A stretch of 64,000 nucleotides of DNA. Origin: Hydractinia symbiolongicarpus. Lineage: Eukaryota; Cnidaria; Hydrozoa; Anthoathecata; Hydractiniidae. The stretch spans positions 13,392,001 through 13,456,000 of the forward strand of contig NC_079876.1 of NCBI RefSeq assembly GCF_029227915.1, given 5' to 3'. The notes under the pieces were generated by a model that was not told the origin of the DNA, did not search any database, and saw nothing but the letters and a program-made list of their open reading frames with translations. The first letter of the stretch is position 1. Each line of letters opens with the position of its first letter. The position numbers were made by a program, and so were the translations under genes. This document shows positions 42,301 to 53,000 of the stretch, one piece after another.

Positions 42301-42744
42301 GATACAACATACTCGTTCTACATACAACTGAGAATTAAAGGGTTAGGGCTAATCGAGGCAAATGATTGATTGCCTCTGTTGTTCCAGTCTTTCTTATAAG
42401 GATTAGTACCAATGATTACGTTTAATTGAAGATCATATTATCAACATTTGTTTTGTTTTAGAAATATCCAAGAAGAGGTTGTCATATGTTCCGAGTTGGA
42501 GAATCGCACATGTCCTATCTGTGATAAAGTGTTAAAAAACAAGAATCATATGAGACAACATTTGCTCACACATACTAGTGAGAAACCGTTCGAGTGTGAA
42601 GAATGCGGTAAGAAGTTTAACCGCAAGTCTAACCTAAGGAAACATGAGAAAATACACACAGGTGTGAAACCACATGGTTGTAATGTGTGTGGAAAGAGGT
42701 TCCTTCTCATCTACGATTTGAATCGCCATAAGAAAATACACTAA
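36321..42744 (+). CDS. C2H2 zinc-finger protein, 13 fingers
   Basis: Probable sequence-specific DNA-binding regulator in the nucleus. Three exons join in phase: 36321-36887 (567 nt), 39948-41020 (1073 nt), 42462-42744 (283 nt), giving 640 residues. Exon 1 encodes an acidic N-terminus with a 10-residue repeat (AEQxDGEINN; about residues 86-151). Exon 2 encodes ten C2H2 fingers starting [19 protein letters not shown], several joined by TGEKP-like linkers. Exon 3 adds three more ([51 protein letters not shown]). A linker of about 65 residues lies between fingers 10 and 11. No KRAB, BTB, SCAN or ZAD domain is visible. The donor after exon 2 overlaps an in-frame TAA. Ortholog not recognised. Confidence 0.9.
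36575..36775 (+). repeat. 30-nt coding minisatellite in zinc-finger gene exon 1
   Basis: About 6.5 units of GARCAAGMCGATGGAGAGAT followed by AAATAATGCA-like sequence, coding a 10-residue acidic repeat. Two adjacent units are identical or nearly so, indicating recent expansion. Confidence 0.9.
36908..37808. mobile_element. inverted-repeat element in zinc-finger gene intron 1
   Basis: The left arm (36908-36975: GAGAAAAGTGAGACCCGATA, ACCCAATACCCTGA repeated) is reverse-complementary to the right arm (37726-37808: TCAGGGTATC, GGGTATTGGGTCTCGGGTAT, CCACTTTTCTCATAT). The 0.75-kb interior is AT-rich and non-coding. It starts only 21 bases after the exon 1 donor. Probably a non-autonomous DNA transposon. 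Confidence 0.75.
38186..38465. repeat. 20-bp minisatellite, about 14 units
   Basis: Units close to GCGGGCTGTATATATGCTGT in tandem. Because 20 is not a multiple of 3, all frames on both strands give long spurious open frames. It lies in zinc-finger gene intron 1. Confidence 0.95.
38533..39588. mobile_element. pogo/Tigger-like DNA transposon relic
   Basis: The ends CAGTTAACTCTCC...TTCGAA and TTCGAATTAGAGGGAGTCAACTG are inverted repeats, each flanked by TA (38531-38532 and 39589-39590), the target duplication of the Tc1/mariner-pogo group. Additional TTCGAATTATAGAGA words repeat near both ends. On the minus strand at about 39110-39230 a frame ending in [10 protein letters not shown] looks like a transposase C-terminus. 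Carries a nested element at 38614-38980. Confidence 0.8.
38614..38980. mobile_element. 367-bp element nested in the pogo-like relic
   Basis: Ends CAGGGGGCTTCCACCGA and TCGGTGAAAACCCTG are inverted repeats. AAGTC flanks both sides and looks like a short target duplication. Inside are repeated GTCAGGGAAAGTCAGGGAAT blocks near both ends. No coding capacity. Confidence 0.75.
41021..42461. other. zinc-finger gene intron 2
   Basis: AT-rich to about 41.75 kb, then a more GC-balanced stretch (about 41.78-42.2 kb) that ends with the tRNA-like segment at 42087-42160 and looks like a retroposed sequence. Confidence 0.5.
42087..42160 (+). repeat. tRNA-like sequence, probably a SINE head
   Basis: Has a good A box (TAGCTCAGTCGGTAGAGC) and B box (GGTTCGATCCC) at tRNA spacing. 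The 5' GCATCGG has no matching 3' acceptor strand and the anticodon arm does not fold cleanly, so this is not a functional tRNA. tRNA-derived SINE or decayed tRNA gene. Confidence 0.65.
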
Positions 42745-44265
42745 TTCTAGACTGCCTTGATTGATCAAAGTTATGATGGAGATAAGACGGAGCTGCGCAT
42801 GCGTGATAATCACAACTACCATGGCTGCTAAAGAATGACTGAGATCTATTGTTGCTGCGCATGCGTGAAGGATGCTGGAAAGAACGGGAAATTTTCTCTA
42901 TTATTTCTTAATGGCGTTTGTAAATAATTGATACTAAGAGGATTCGTCATTCACTTTTACTTCTGAAATTAGTTGCCAAACAAATTTACAAGTCTCACTT
43001 CCAATAATTGTTTAATATTCAATGCACATCATTTTCAGCAATTTCATTTGTTTACTTCACATTAAAACGATGTTCACACTAAAGCCGTGTTGACAACCTT
43101 GAATCAACTCTGCGGACGAGATGACGTTTTATATACGCCATGTGTGAACAAGGTCTAAGTATTTGTTTTCACTTTAACGAATATTAGAATAACGTTCCTT
43201 TGTATAAAGAAAATGAATTTTCAATCGGTAACAGGGAGAATTACAATGGACAATGACGTCATCCTTGATTGCAGTTCTGATTCATATCGACAAGTTGTCC
43301 ACTCTGTCAAGAAATTTTCAAACATTAAAGTACAGTACAATATGCGCTAACTCAACCTCAAAATTAGAAATTATGGTCCAAGAGAGAACTTTTTCCAGAT
43401 TTTTTATAGACTAAGAGCGGGGGTCGAGGTTGGAGAAAGCTAAGATTGTTTGTGAGAACGCAAAGTTTGAAATAGCACATGTTCGACATACAGTTCACAA
43501 ACAGTATCATTACAACAAAAAAACAACTGTTTCGTAGCGAAACATTTTCTAAAAATCTTTTTTACAGCCTTTGCATGATTCGGCACAACCTCGCTGCCAG
43601 GGCATTTTGCCTTTTTGATGAAGTTTTGACGAAGTTGGGTTGGAAAGTAAATTGCACATGCACAAATGCTTTGAACAGAAATTAATCACAATTCTTTTGC
43701 ATACTATGACAGTAACAGTAGCCTACATTAATGTTTCTTCTCAACTCCTCTAAAATATGTTTAGCGAGACAAAACAATATATAGCGCTAATTAGAGGGCA
43801 TTGCTTATTTCAATTAGAGGTGTATTAAGATTCACAATGTTGACAACAGACATATATTTATTATACTCGTTGATTACGATGTCATTACCTGTCGAGCTAA
43901 TTAACAGACATTTCTTATTCATCGACAATTTATTTCCCCTGTAAGACACAATATAAACTCATATTCAATTCTCCTAATAGAGAACGGGTAATAAGCGTAT
44001 ACGCTTCTCTCAGCTTTCCTCCACTTTCTCTGATCAGCAGACAAAACCAAGATTTAATTTTGTGTAATGTACTCTGTAGGCCAAATATGGTAGAAAATCC
44101 AGTTACCTAGCTGATTTTTACCCAGGATGCCTAGCTGAGCTTAATTGAAATTTGAAGTGCTTGGCTAGAGGTTTCTACTATAAATAACAAGATAAGATAA
44201 CAGCCTCCATGTTCAACACAAAGTTTGATGAAGAAATCCAGAGAACTATGAAGAACCTATCATCA
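42745..44265. other. 3' flank of the zinc-finger gene, no gene recognised
   Basis: GCTGCGCATGCGTGA occurs twice (about 42790 and 42854). An inverted word pair TGTTCACAC / GTGTGAACA lies at about 43070 and 43142. No exon chain on either strand. Confidence 0.45.
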
Positions 44266-45505
44266 TCATCATCATTCTCGGCTTAACGTCCGTTTTCCAT
44301 GCTAGCATGGGTTGGACGGGGTATATTAATGACCCTCTTCAAGTCTTTCTCGGTCTGCCTCTGGGCTTTGCCCCAGGAACTATCAAGTCTCTACACTTTC
44401 TTACCCAATTATCCTCCTCCATTCTTTCCAAGTGCCCCAGCCAATTCAATCTTCTTACCTGGATAACATCTTTAATTCTACAGAGACTTAGCCTGCTTCT
44501 TAGCTCATCTGAACTCTTTCTGTCTCTCAGACTGGCATTACACATCCACCTAACCATTCTCATATCATTCCTTTCTAAACGGTCAAGATCTTCCTGCTTC
44601 ACTGCCCATGTCTCACTACCGTACAACATAACACTTCTTACACAGGCCTCATACAACCTACCTTTTACCTCAATTGACAGGACTCTGCTAGTCAATAAAG
44701 GAAGTAACTCTCTAAACCTTTTCCAAGCAGAACCTATCCTGCAAGTAACACTTCTTCCAACACCCCCTTCACTGCCCAACATATCACCTAAGTAACAGAA
44801 GTTCTTAACTATCTCTAACGAGCCACTGTTGTACATCATTAAAGCTGGAAATACTTCATTCTCTATAATCTCACCTTTGCAACGCTTGCATACAAACTGT
44901 ATGCCAGCTCTTAACCTTCCACTAATACTACTGCACTTCTTATGTACCCAATGCTTGCAAGTCTGACAAAAAATTGAGTTACTACTACAAGGTCACACTT
45001 GGCTGCAATGCTACTTATCATGACTTTAGACTTTGCTGTGTTTACCTTCAGCCCTTTCTCTTCTAGTCCTTTCTTCCACTTCTCAAACTTTTCAACTAAT
45101 TCTTTCATCGACTCTGCTATGAGAACCAAATCATCTGCATACAATAACTCCCATGGGCAACCTGTTCTGAACTCCATCGACAGCGACATAAGACTAGAAT
45201 AAACAACAAAGGACTAAGTACAGAACCCTGATGTACACCAACATTTACACTAAATTCATCACTAAGTGAATCGTTAATCCTGACACGACTTCTAGCATTG
45301 CTATACATAGACTGAACCATCGTAACTAGCCACTCATCCACACCTAATTTTCTCATAGCCCACCAAATAACTTTACGTGGCACTCTATCAAAAGCTTTCT
45401 CTAAATCTACAAAGGCAAAATAGAGATTCTTTCTCTTTCCTAAATACTTTTCCTGAAGCTGTCTGAGTAAAAATATTGCATCTACAGAACTGAAATAGCT
45501 TTCCT
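44266..45505 (-). mobile_element. 5'-truncated LINE (non-LTR retrotransposon)
   Basis: Reverse transcriptase pieces in order: FVDLEKAFDRVPRK (motif A region, about 45400), GVHQGSVLSPLLF (about 45230), LLYADDLVLIAES (the YADD catalytic motif, about 45150). The C-terminal region carries FCYLGDMLG, YGSETWAVK, RRLNWLGHLERM and RGRPRKT (44839-44339). Frameshifts near 45190 and 44900 make it dead. The 3' end is a GATGAT microsatellite tail, as in CR1/L2-like elements; the clade is uncertain. The 5' end is missing, typical of incomplete reverse transcription. Confidence 0.88.
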
Positions 45506-45588
45506 AATTTTTGCGAATCGAAATTTTGTAAAGATTATTATCACTTCACGTGTTAATAAGAACATTCGTCTTTTCAAGTAAAAATATA

Positions 45589-45657
45589 TTACAATGAATG
45601 TTTCTTCTTTATTTTCTTCTTTTTCTTTTTCAGTTTTTCAGTTTCGTCAGTTACAAT
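45589..45657 (-). CDS. NAT10: candidate Lys-rich last exon of NAT10
   Basis: On the minus strand an acceptor (CATGTTTAG) is followed by 22 codons, phase 0: IVTDETEKLKKKK.. and a Lys/Ile tail ending HSL, then TAA. Lys-rich tails end known NAT10 proteins. It joins in frame only if the exon at 47083-47150 reads past a TAA (47096-47098), which requires one T fewer in the run at 47100-47105. Otherwise it is non-coding. Confidence 0.4.
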   Translation of the reverse strand: MVTDETEKLKKKKKKIKKKHSL

Positions 45658-45904
45658 CTAAACATGTATTATTGCGATTAATGTTATTGATTTTAAATTC
45701 GTACATATTACTGCAAACTACATTCGAGCGGGACCTCTACTTTAAATCAGGATGGTGAAAAGGGATTTCATGTGTAATTAAGAATCGGGTACTTTATACC
45801 TTCCTGATTTAAGCATATAATTTGTTAGGAACAAAAAGAAATATATCCATATTTTTGTCCAACACGCTAAAATTTATTATTTTTCCTTGTTATTTGTGTC
45901 AAAT

Positions 45905-46080
45905 TTTGAACTTGCGCAAAACACGTTCATATTGCTGTTGCGCAAAAATTAATACGCGCGAAATGTATTACGCGCGAAATACGTTCATATTGCCATTGCG
46001 CGAAATGTATTACGCGCGAAATACGTTCATATTGCTATTGCGCGAAAATTAATATGCGCGAAATACGCACATTGCGGCCA
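45905..46080. repeat. GCGCGAAA-rich tandem repeat
   Basis: About three units of TACGCGCGAAATACGTTCAT followed by ATTGC(C/T)ATTGCGCGAAA. Period about 54 bp with partial units. Confidence 0.8.
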
Positions 46081-47095
46081 TTGGTGAACAAAAAGAAAAA
46101 ATACGCGCGATAATTTGTACGAATAAGGTAAGTCTATAAATCTATAGGTGGTTTAGTTTCGTGATTAGATAATTTTAATAAATTTCACGGGGATAAATTT
46201 TCACGAATGGCCAAACATTATTACATAGTTTGCATGATTGATGTTTTCAGTACAAGTTTACGATTATTCATCAAATTGTTTTGGAGACTTTTTTCCTTCA
46301 TTAACATCAAAGTCTAAGTCCCAATTAGATTCATCAGAGAAAGTAAAGGGTGACAATTAAATTTCGTGTCGCGAAAAGACCAAAAATTCGCAAAATCGCG
46401 AAATTTAATTCTCACGAGAATTTAATTTAATAGCTCAGTTGTATAGCTAAGAATTCCATCTGACTATATTCACATTTTTTTTATAAAAGACAATGTATTC
46501 CCTTTTACGAACTTGTTCAATCAAACTTTCCTACTTACACAACCAACAATTTTAGGCAAAGGTCTAACATAGTCTTATTTTGCTGGACACATAATTGTCG
46601 TTCAAGAAATCACAAACAAAGCTACGTACGGTGGACTTTCGTTTGCTTCTTTTTTCTTCCGTGCTGAAAAGAATAAATGTGACGCCATCAACTTTCTACT
46701 ATTTATTGTCGCAAATTACTATGAAATTAAATTTCGCGAATGAAAAAGGCCCGCGAATTGCTTTCCATTCGCAGGCGACGAGGAAAAAATGTCATGTATT
46801 ATGTCATGTATCATATAATTTTTTCTATAGAAATAAGTTCTATAGAGAAAATTTAAGAGGCAATCATAAGGCATACACCTTTAAATCTGGCAGTGTTTTG
46901 CAAAACCGCTAAGTCTTTCCGCAAAAGCCTTCAGAATTGAGATAAACCCTGCGTACATTGCTCTCATTGGAATTGAAGTTTCCAGGATTAAGGGAAAATG
47001 AAAATATCTTTGAACATTACCGAAGCAAAAAGGAGTTGTGCTTTGTTCTAAAAAAAAACCTCTCCTACCTTTGTATACTAACATTACTCAAACTC

Positions 47096-50000
47096 TTAGT
47101 TTTTCCCAACGTGGTGCTCCATTCTTCGTTGGATCCTGTGATTTCATACCTAAACAAAAATTGAACAAAATATTCCTTTGCTATCCCGAGAATTTGTTAC
47201 CGTGAGAAAAGACAATATTGCGGAAGAAAAGATTGCAGAATTTAAGATTCTTTCCCTCCGGAATTTATATATCGCATTTTAATGCCTGTAGCACGGCTAT
47301 AAAATGGCACACAATATTATTATTGGTATAGACTTTTTACGCTCAAAAGCAACGAAGGAAGAATTTATGTCACAATAAAACAAGCGTTCTAATAACGTGA
47401 CGAATACATTGTCAAAGCCATTTCTAAGCTTCTAAAATACAAACGTGTTTACACTTACTGTGATAAATCTATATTTTTTAGCTTTTCAATTTCTTTCTTT
47501 TTCTTTCCTTGAAAATCTTTTTCCACTTCAGCCTATACATCAAAAGTAGAAACACAACAAAATACAAGTGAAGATAACACATTGTTACGTAAGTCGCATG
47601 CAAGGTGTCTGCCAAATTGTTACGTAATTTAGATGTGTAAAAGATTTCTCACACACAATAATGCGAGAGAAAACGATCGAGTGCTTGGATTGAAATAAAA
47701 TTTGGTACACTGCACAGGAAATTATAATGTACCCGATGCTGGCATAATATTAAAAAGAACATTTGTTAAAGTATAATTTTTAATTATTAACAAATTATTT
47801 TTTAAAATAAATTAAATCTTTTCCCTGCGAAAAGCAAGTAGGTTTCATATAAAAGATTTTTAAAAGTGTTCTAGGTATCTTTTGGTTTCCGACATAAAAA
47901 CTTTAAAAGTTGAGCTGATTATGCGAAATTATGACATCATAAGCCAGATGGTGAGAAACAGTTGCTGGTATGAATAATAATCAGGATATCTAAAATACTA
48001 TTATTCATGTAAATATGTTGAAAATACCGAACTGGATAGGTAAAACATTTCCATCACCTATGTGATCACCTTGATAAACCCTTAAAACAACGTGTCATTT
48101 ATATCAAATAATTGACGTCACGCATTAATTATCATAATTATAAAAGCTTTTTTAAAAAAATTAAAAGATTCGTACACAATTTTTCAAGCTCTTTAATATG
48201 AACCAACTTGTTTTTCTTCGTGGGAGGTAAGCTGTAAGATTTACAAGATTTTTGACGTTGTTTTTCAAAGTGTTATACAATAATTTATGCGATATTTTAA
48301 AGTACACAAATACCAGCAAATTACACAATTAGGTAATAAAAATATTTCTAAAAATTGCAGTGCCAACTAAGAAACATAACATAACATTAATGGACATATA
48401 TATTCATATATCATGGTTTTGAAGGTTGTTTCTTTACAGAATGACAGATACTCAAGGTTTTCAAGGTCCAGCAGACACCACGGCATAATAAAAACCGTTA
48501 CGCTACTGTTTAATTAGAAAAAGAAATCGTAGAAAAAAAAATCGCGATTTTTTTATACCCGACTTTGAGAAGAAGCTGTTTTAATAGCAAAGTACATTTT
48601 TAGTCTACGTAGCATCACAGTGCTAAGAAGTTTCAGTATTTTCTATTTTATGTTTTTTTGAAATTGTATTTAGAAGGTTATACAACGTACATATGGTTAT
48701 AGATAAATTTTGTGCTTCATCTCTTTAATGTGGCGACTTCTTTTTGATAAACAAAATTTCAGGAAATTTATAAAAGTTTTTTGCGAGTTTAGGATTCTCG
48801 TACCTAAAAGTTTAAAAAACGATTACAAGAAAGTAACGTACTAGTTCTTGTTTGAGTGACTGTCGAGTTGGTTCCATGTGGACAACTGATCGTTCCGGTA
48901 AAATGGATTTTTCAATCTCTGCTTCAACAAGACCATTTAAGAACTAAAATATAACTTAAAACGACTCAACTATGATAACAGAGATTGTTTCCACATAAAC
49001 ACAAAATATTTTAGAGCTGTAAAGTAACATATCTTAATATGATATATCTAGCTGATGAACAGATTGACAACTGGAAGCCTACCTGTGTTGACTTGCGTAA
49101 GATCTTGTTGAACAATCCAAGTATTTGACTGCTTGGTAAATCCAATTCTTTCTGAAAAGAAATTGACATAAGTTAAACTGACATATACGTACATTCAATA
49201 TACTGCAAGAAACGAAAGCTTATAGTCAATGCAAAAAAATCACTTCTTCCTATTAAAAATTAATTTGCATTTTTTTCCAATTTTGTTGTATTAAACAAAA
49301 CTACATATCAAGTGGTAGCGCTCCTCTTATTTTTATCCAGCATTCATTTGTCCATGCCTGATGTGTTTAAGACATTCTCACTACCTTACACCTAGACAAA
49401 ATAAGCAAATGCTGAACTATTCATATTTGTATGTTGCTGCATAGACTTGACATCAACAAACTGTAGATAACTACTAGAAACCTTTTGGTAATAACTTACT
49501 TGTAAATCATCTACTGATTTTCTTTGTAAACCAATTCCAAGAAGAATTGCCTAACATTGAGAAAATAAAAATTGACAAATTGTTGAAGGGAAAATACAGG
49601 CAAGAAACCACAGATGTCCCATAATCTAATATATATATATATATATTTCACTTCATTACCTACTTATCTTTTCAGTACAATTATTTCAACTGGGCAGTGA
49701 TAAGAATGCAGGAAGAAAATCTTTTAGAAATGAGAAACGTTCGTGGAAAGCAAAGATGTTAGTTAAAACAAGAAGAAGAAACAATGCATACTGTTGACTA
49801 GATAAAACATTCAAATGCTTAAATGCAAAAATTGCTGCAGGACTCCTTTATAGAACGTTACATACCGTTTGCACAGCGGATAAGGAAATGTCCAATTTTT
49901 TGAGGAAATATTGCCTTGCAACTACATAAAATAATAAACAAAATAGCATAAAGTTTATCTGCACGCTTGCAGTATACATTTTTTAGTTACATACTAATGG

Positions 50001-53000
50001 CTTACTAATTGAAGTATAACAGACATTTTACAAATATATTATTTTCAATATAGCAAAGGGTAAATCTGCTTTAAAGTTCCCAAAAGTTACAACAGATTAG
50101 TTGCAAGCCCTATGGAAAAGATAAGGTATATTTGATATTAAAATTTTGATGACAGCAGCAATTACTGGGCATATACATAAAGAAATTCTACTAAGAAACT
50201 TGCTGATCAAACTTATGTATAGGGTCATGCATTCAGTTTGGCGAATTTCACTAAATTTAGTCCAGGCGTCCCCTGGTTACTCACGGAGGAGAAAACGTAA
50301 ACTTTTAAGTAAAAATATATAACATTAAAATATCAGAAGTTGATGTTATCTTTTCGAACAATGTGCAAAAATTAGTTCTTAAGGTGCTAACGATAAAAAA
50401 TAGAGTACCTTCTGGAAGCAAATCCATGATAAGATGATAATCAACCATGTTTTTCGAATACAAGTCCAGTCGTTTCAAATCGTAATTTGTGAACAGAAAA
50501 TTCAACTCTTCTTTTGTGAGTGCTACATTGAGAAACAATAAAAAAAATTAAAAAACTCTAATGACTTCGCTTTGGTAGAATTTATTTTCTGTTAGGACTA
50601 GTTTTGTGCGTTTCTTACATAGCATATTACAAATGGAGAATAAGCTCCAAGCAACACTATATAATAAAATTTTACAAAAGTAACTTCAATTTATATCGAT
50701 ATATCAAAATACTACTTTTCTTGATAAAATTCAAACAGAATAACCTTACAATGAACAGTATCCAGATTTTTCAATTTTGTTTGCAGCATACTCAATCCAA
50801 GAGAAGATGAAAATTTTTTGAACTGATAAGATAACAATGAGATAAATCTTTTGCGAAAATCTAAAAAAAAAAGATTGTAAAGCAAACATCAAAGAGTTGA
50901 AATAACAAAAATTTAAAACATATAACAGAATGAATGAAGCAAAACGAACTTCCAATACGGAAAGAATGAATTCACTATTCTAAAAAGATCATTTAAGCAT
51001 GGTGTTTTATTTCATTAGTGATATATTAAGGTGTACCTAGCCAGTATTCTTTTAACCATCCATCTGTAACATCACTATTCAAAATTCGTAGCATGATACA
51101 CGAATGTTCGCCAGTTAATTCATTCTAGAAAATTTAAAAGATTCGAAAAGATGGATTAGAAAACAAAACACAGTCAGCAGTCCAAGATTTGAACAAATAT
51201 TAAATTGTTAAATAAAAATGTTTAATATAAATAGTATAAAATTACAGACTAAACAGGGAATTATCAACAGTATTGTTACCTATTAGAAAACGTTCTATAA
51301 TGTAGCATAGACTAATCACAGTAAAATAATACATTCCTTTGGCTGTGGCAGAAAGTGGATATGTTTATTGGTCTTTTGAACTAGCCGCACAAGCTTTGTC
51401 GATTTTCTTGACATTACGTCACAACATCAATGTGTTAAACTGACGTCAAGAAATTATAAGATAATTAAACTCGGTGCAATGTGCTGTATATTTCAAAAGC
51501 CAAATATGTTAGAAATAGATGGAAAATACCGACATTATCTCCTGTATGTGTAACTAAGGACCACAATTAAGCAATCACCCTAAGGTCATGGACAACCCAC
51601 CTTTCCGGAGGCAACAATTTTGGATGACGTAATCAAAACCTTCAAACTGAAATATTGCGATAATCGCCTATTGAAAAAACATGAGCTCCATAAAATAAAT
51701 GGGTAAATAATTTGTCATTTTTTAGTTAAATGGGATGACCGTCATTAATGACGTCATCAAGATATATCTTCATAACAGTTCGCCTCCCTGATGAAGTACA
51801 TTTTCCCACGAGCTATATAGCTAGACTGAAACAACGATAAGCTAACTACAGGCAATTGAGACTTGGTTTTCACATAACAGAATAAAACGGAACAGCGTCA
51901 ATAGCCATTAAAAATAACTGACGTCTGGATCAAAGGCCCTGGCATTGCCAAGTATCCAAAGCTAGGTCAACTCAGTCAACAAGTTAATATCTCCTTGACG
52001 GTTTGTGGAAATAAAACAGGGCTTACAACTAGTCTTATATACTCACACTTTACTATAATATCCCTATGTGTTTCTCTGACAGGCAAAAAGATGGGTCGCT
52101 TTTCCTTAAGAAATAGCCACAAGCCTTATTGTAAGATGTTATCATGCAAGTCATGCTTCATTAACTGCTGCTTCCATATGATTTAAAAAACTAGTCCATT
52201 AATAATAAAAAAAAGTGCATCATCAGCCTGTATTAAACCAAGTGGTGCATATGCGATATATATTAGGCCCGGGAAGTAAGAGTTTGTGGGTTCAAGTCCC
52301 ACTTGAACCATCACCTTTGCAGCCAATGTGTAGATGTACTTATACTAACAAAAAAGAAGAGATTTTTTATATTTACGAACTTTTAGACCTTACTTAAAAA
52401 ACATTTCTGATCTTACCCCTTTTACTTCTAGCTATAATTAAGTAGCTTGAAGTAATTATATTCATGAGCCATACAACTACCGGCTATCTTAAAGGTACAT
52501 ATTATTAAATACTGTTTTGAAATAGAATGATTTTTCTCTTTTTCAGCAGAAAATTTGAAAATGACCTATTTTTAGTAAATTTGCTTCACTTTACGTATGA
52601 TGAAGGCCAACCTGAATACACCAAAACTGATAAAAAGTCAACAATCTCTCTTATATATCTTTAAAAGAAATAAAGTATGCTAACCGCTGATTGACGTAAA
52701 TAAACAGGTATAAATTCTGCATGCTTCCAAAACCTGAAAATAAAAAACAATATCAAATTGAATTTTTTACTCCAAAAAAAGATTGAGAGAAGCACACACA
52801 AAGGTTACATAGAAAAAATGAACATACTTTAGTAAATTCGACGTCAAGCCATAAGAAACACCAAGATAATCTAAATTTTCTGCTGCACGTTCGCTCAACT
52901 TTAGCAACAATGGTGGTAGGTTTTTTCTTGGTTTAATAACTTCCTCCATGAGATTCTCTTTAATGTCATTATCAGTAATTTCATCAATTTTTCCATTGTG

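Noticed and set aside
46250-46345. Minus-strand acidic stretch NWDLDFDVNEGKKSPKQFDE before a TAA
   Set aside because: Protein-like but no clear acceptor or upstream exon in phase; could be chance in AT-rich DNA.
46595-46912. Plus-strand 105-codon frame
   Set aside because: No motif, no splice context, AT-rich composition; spurious.
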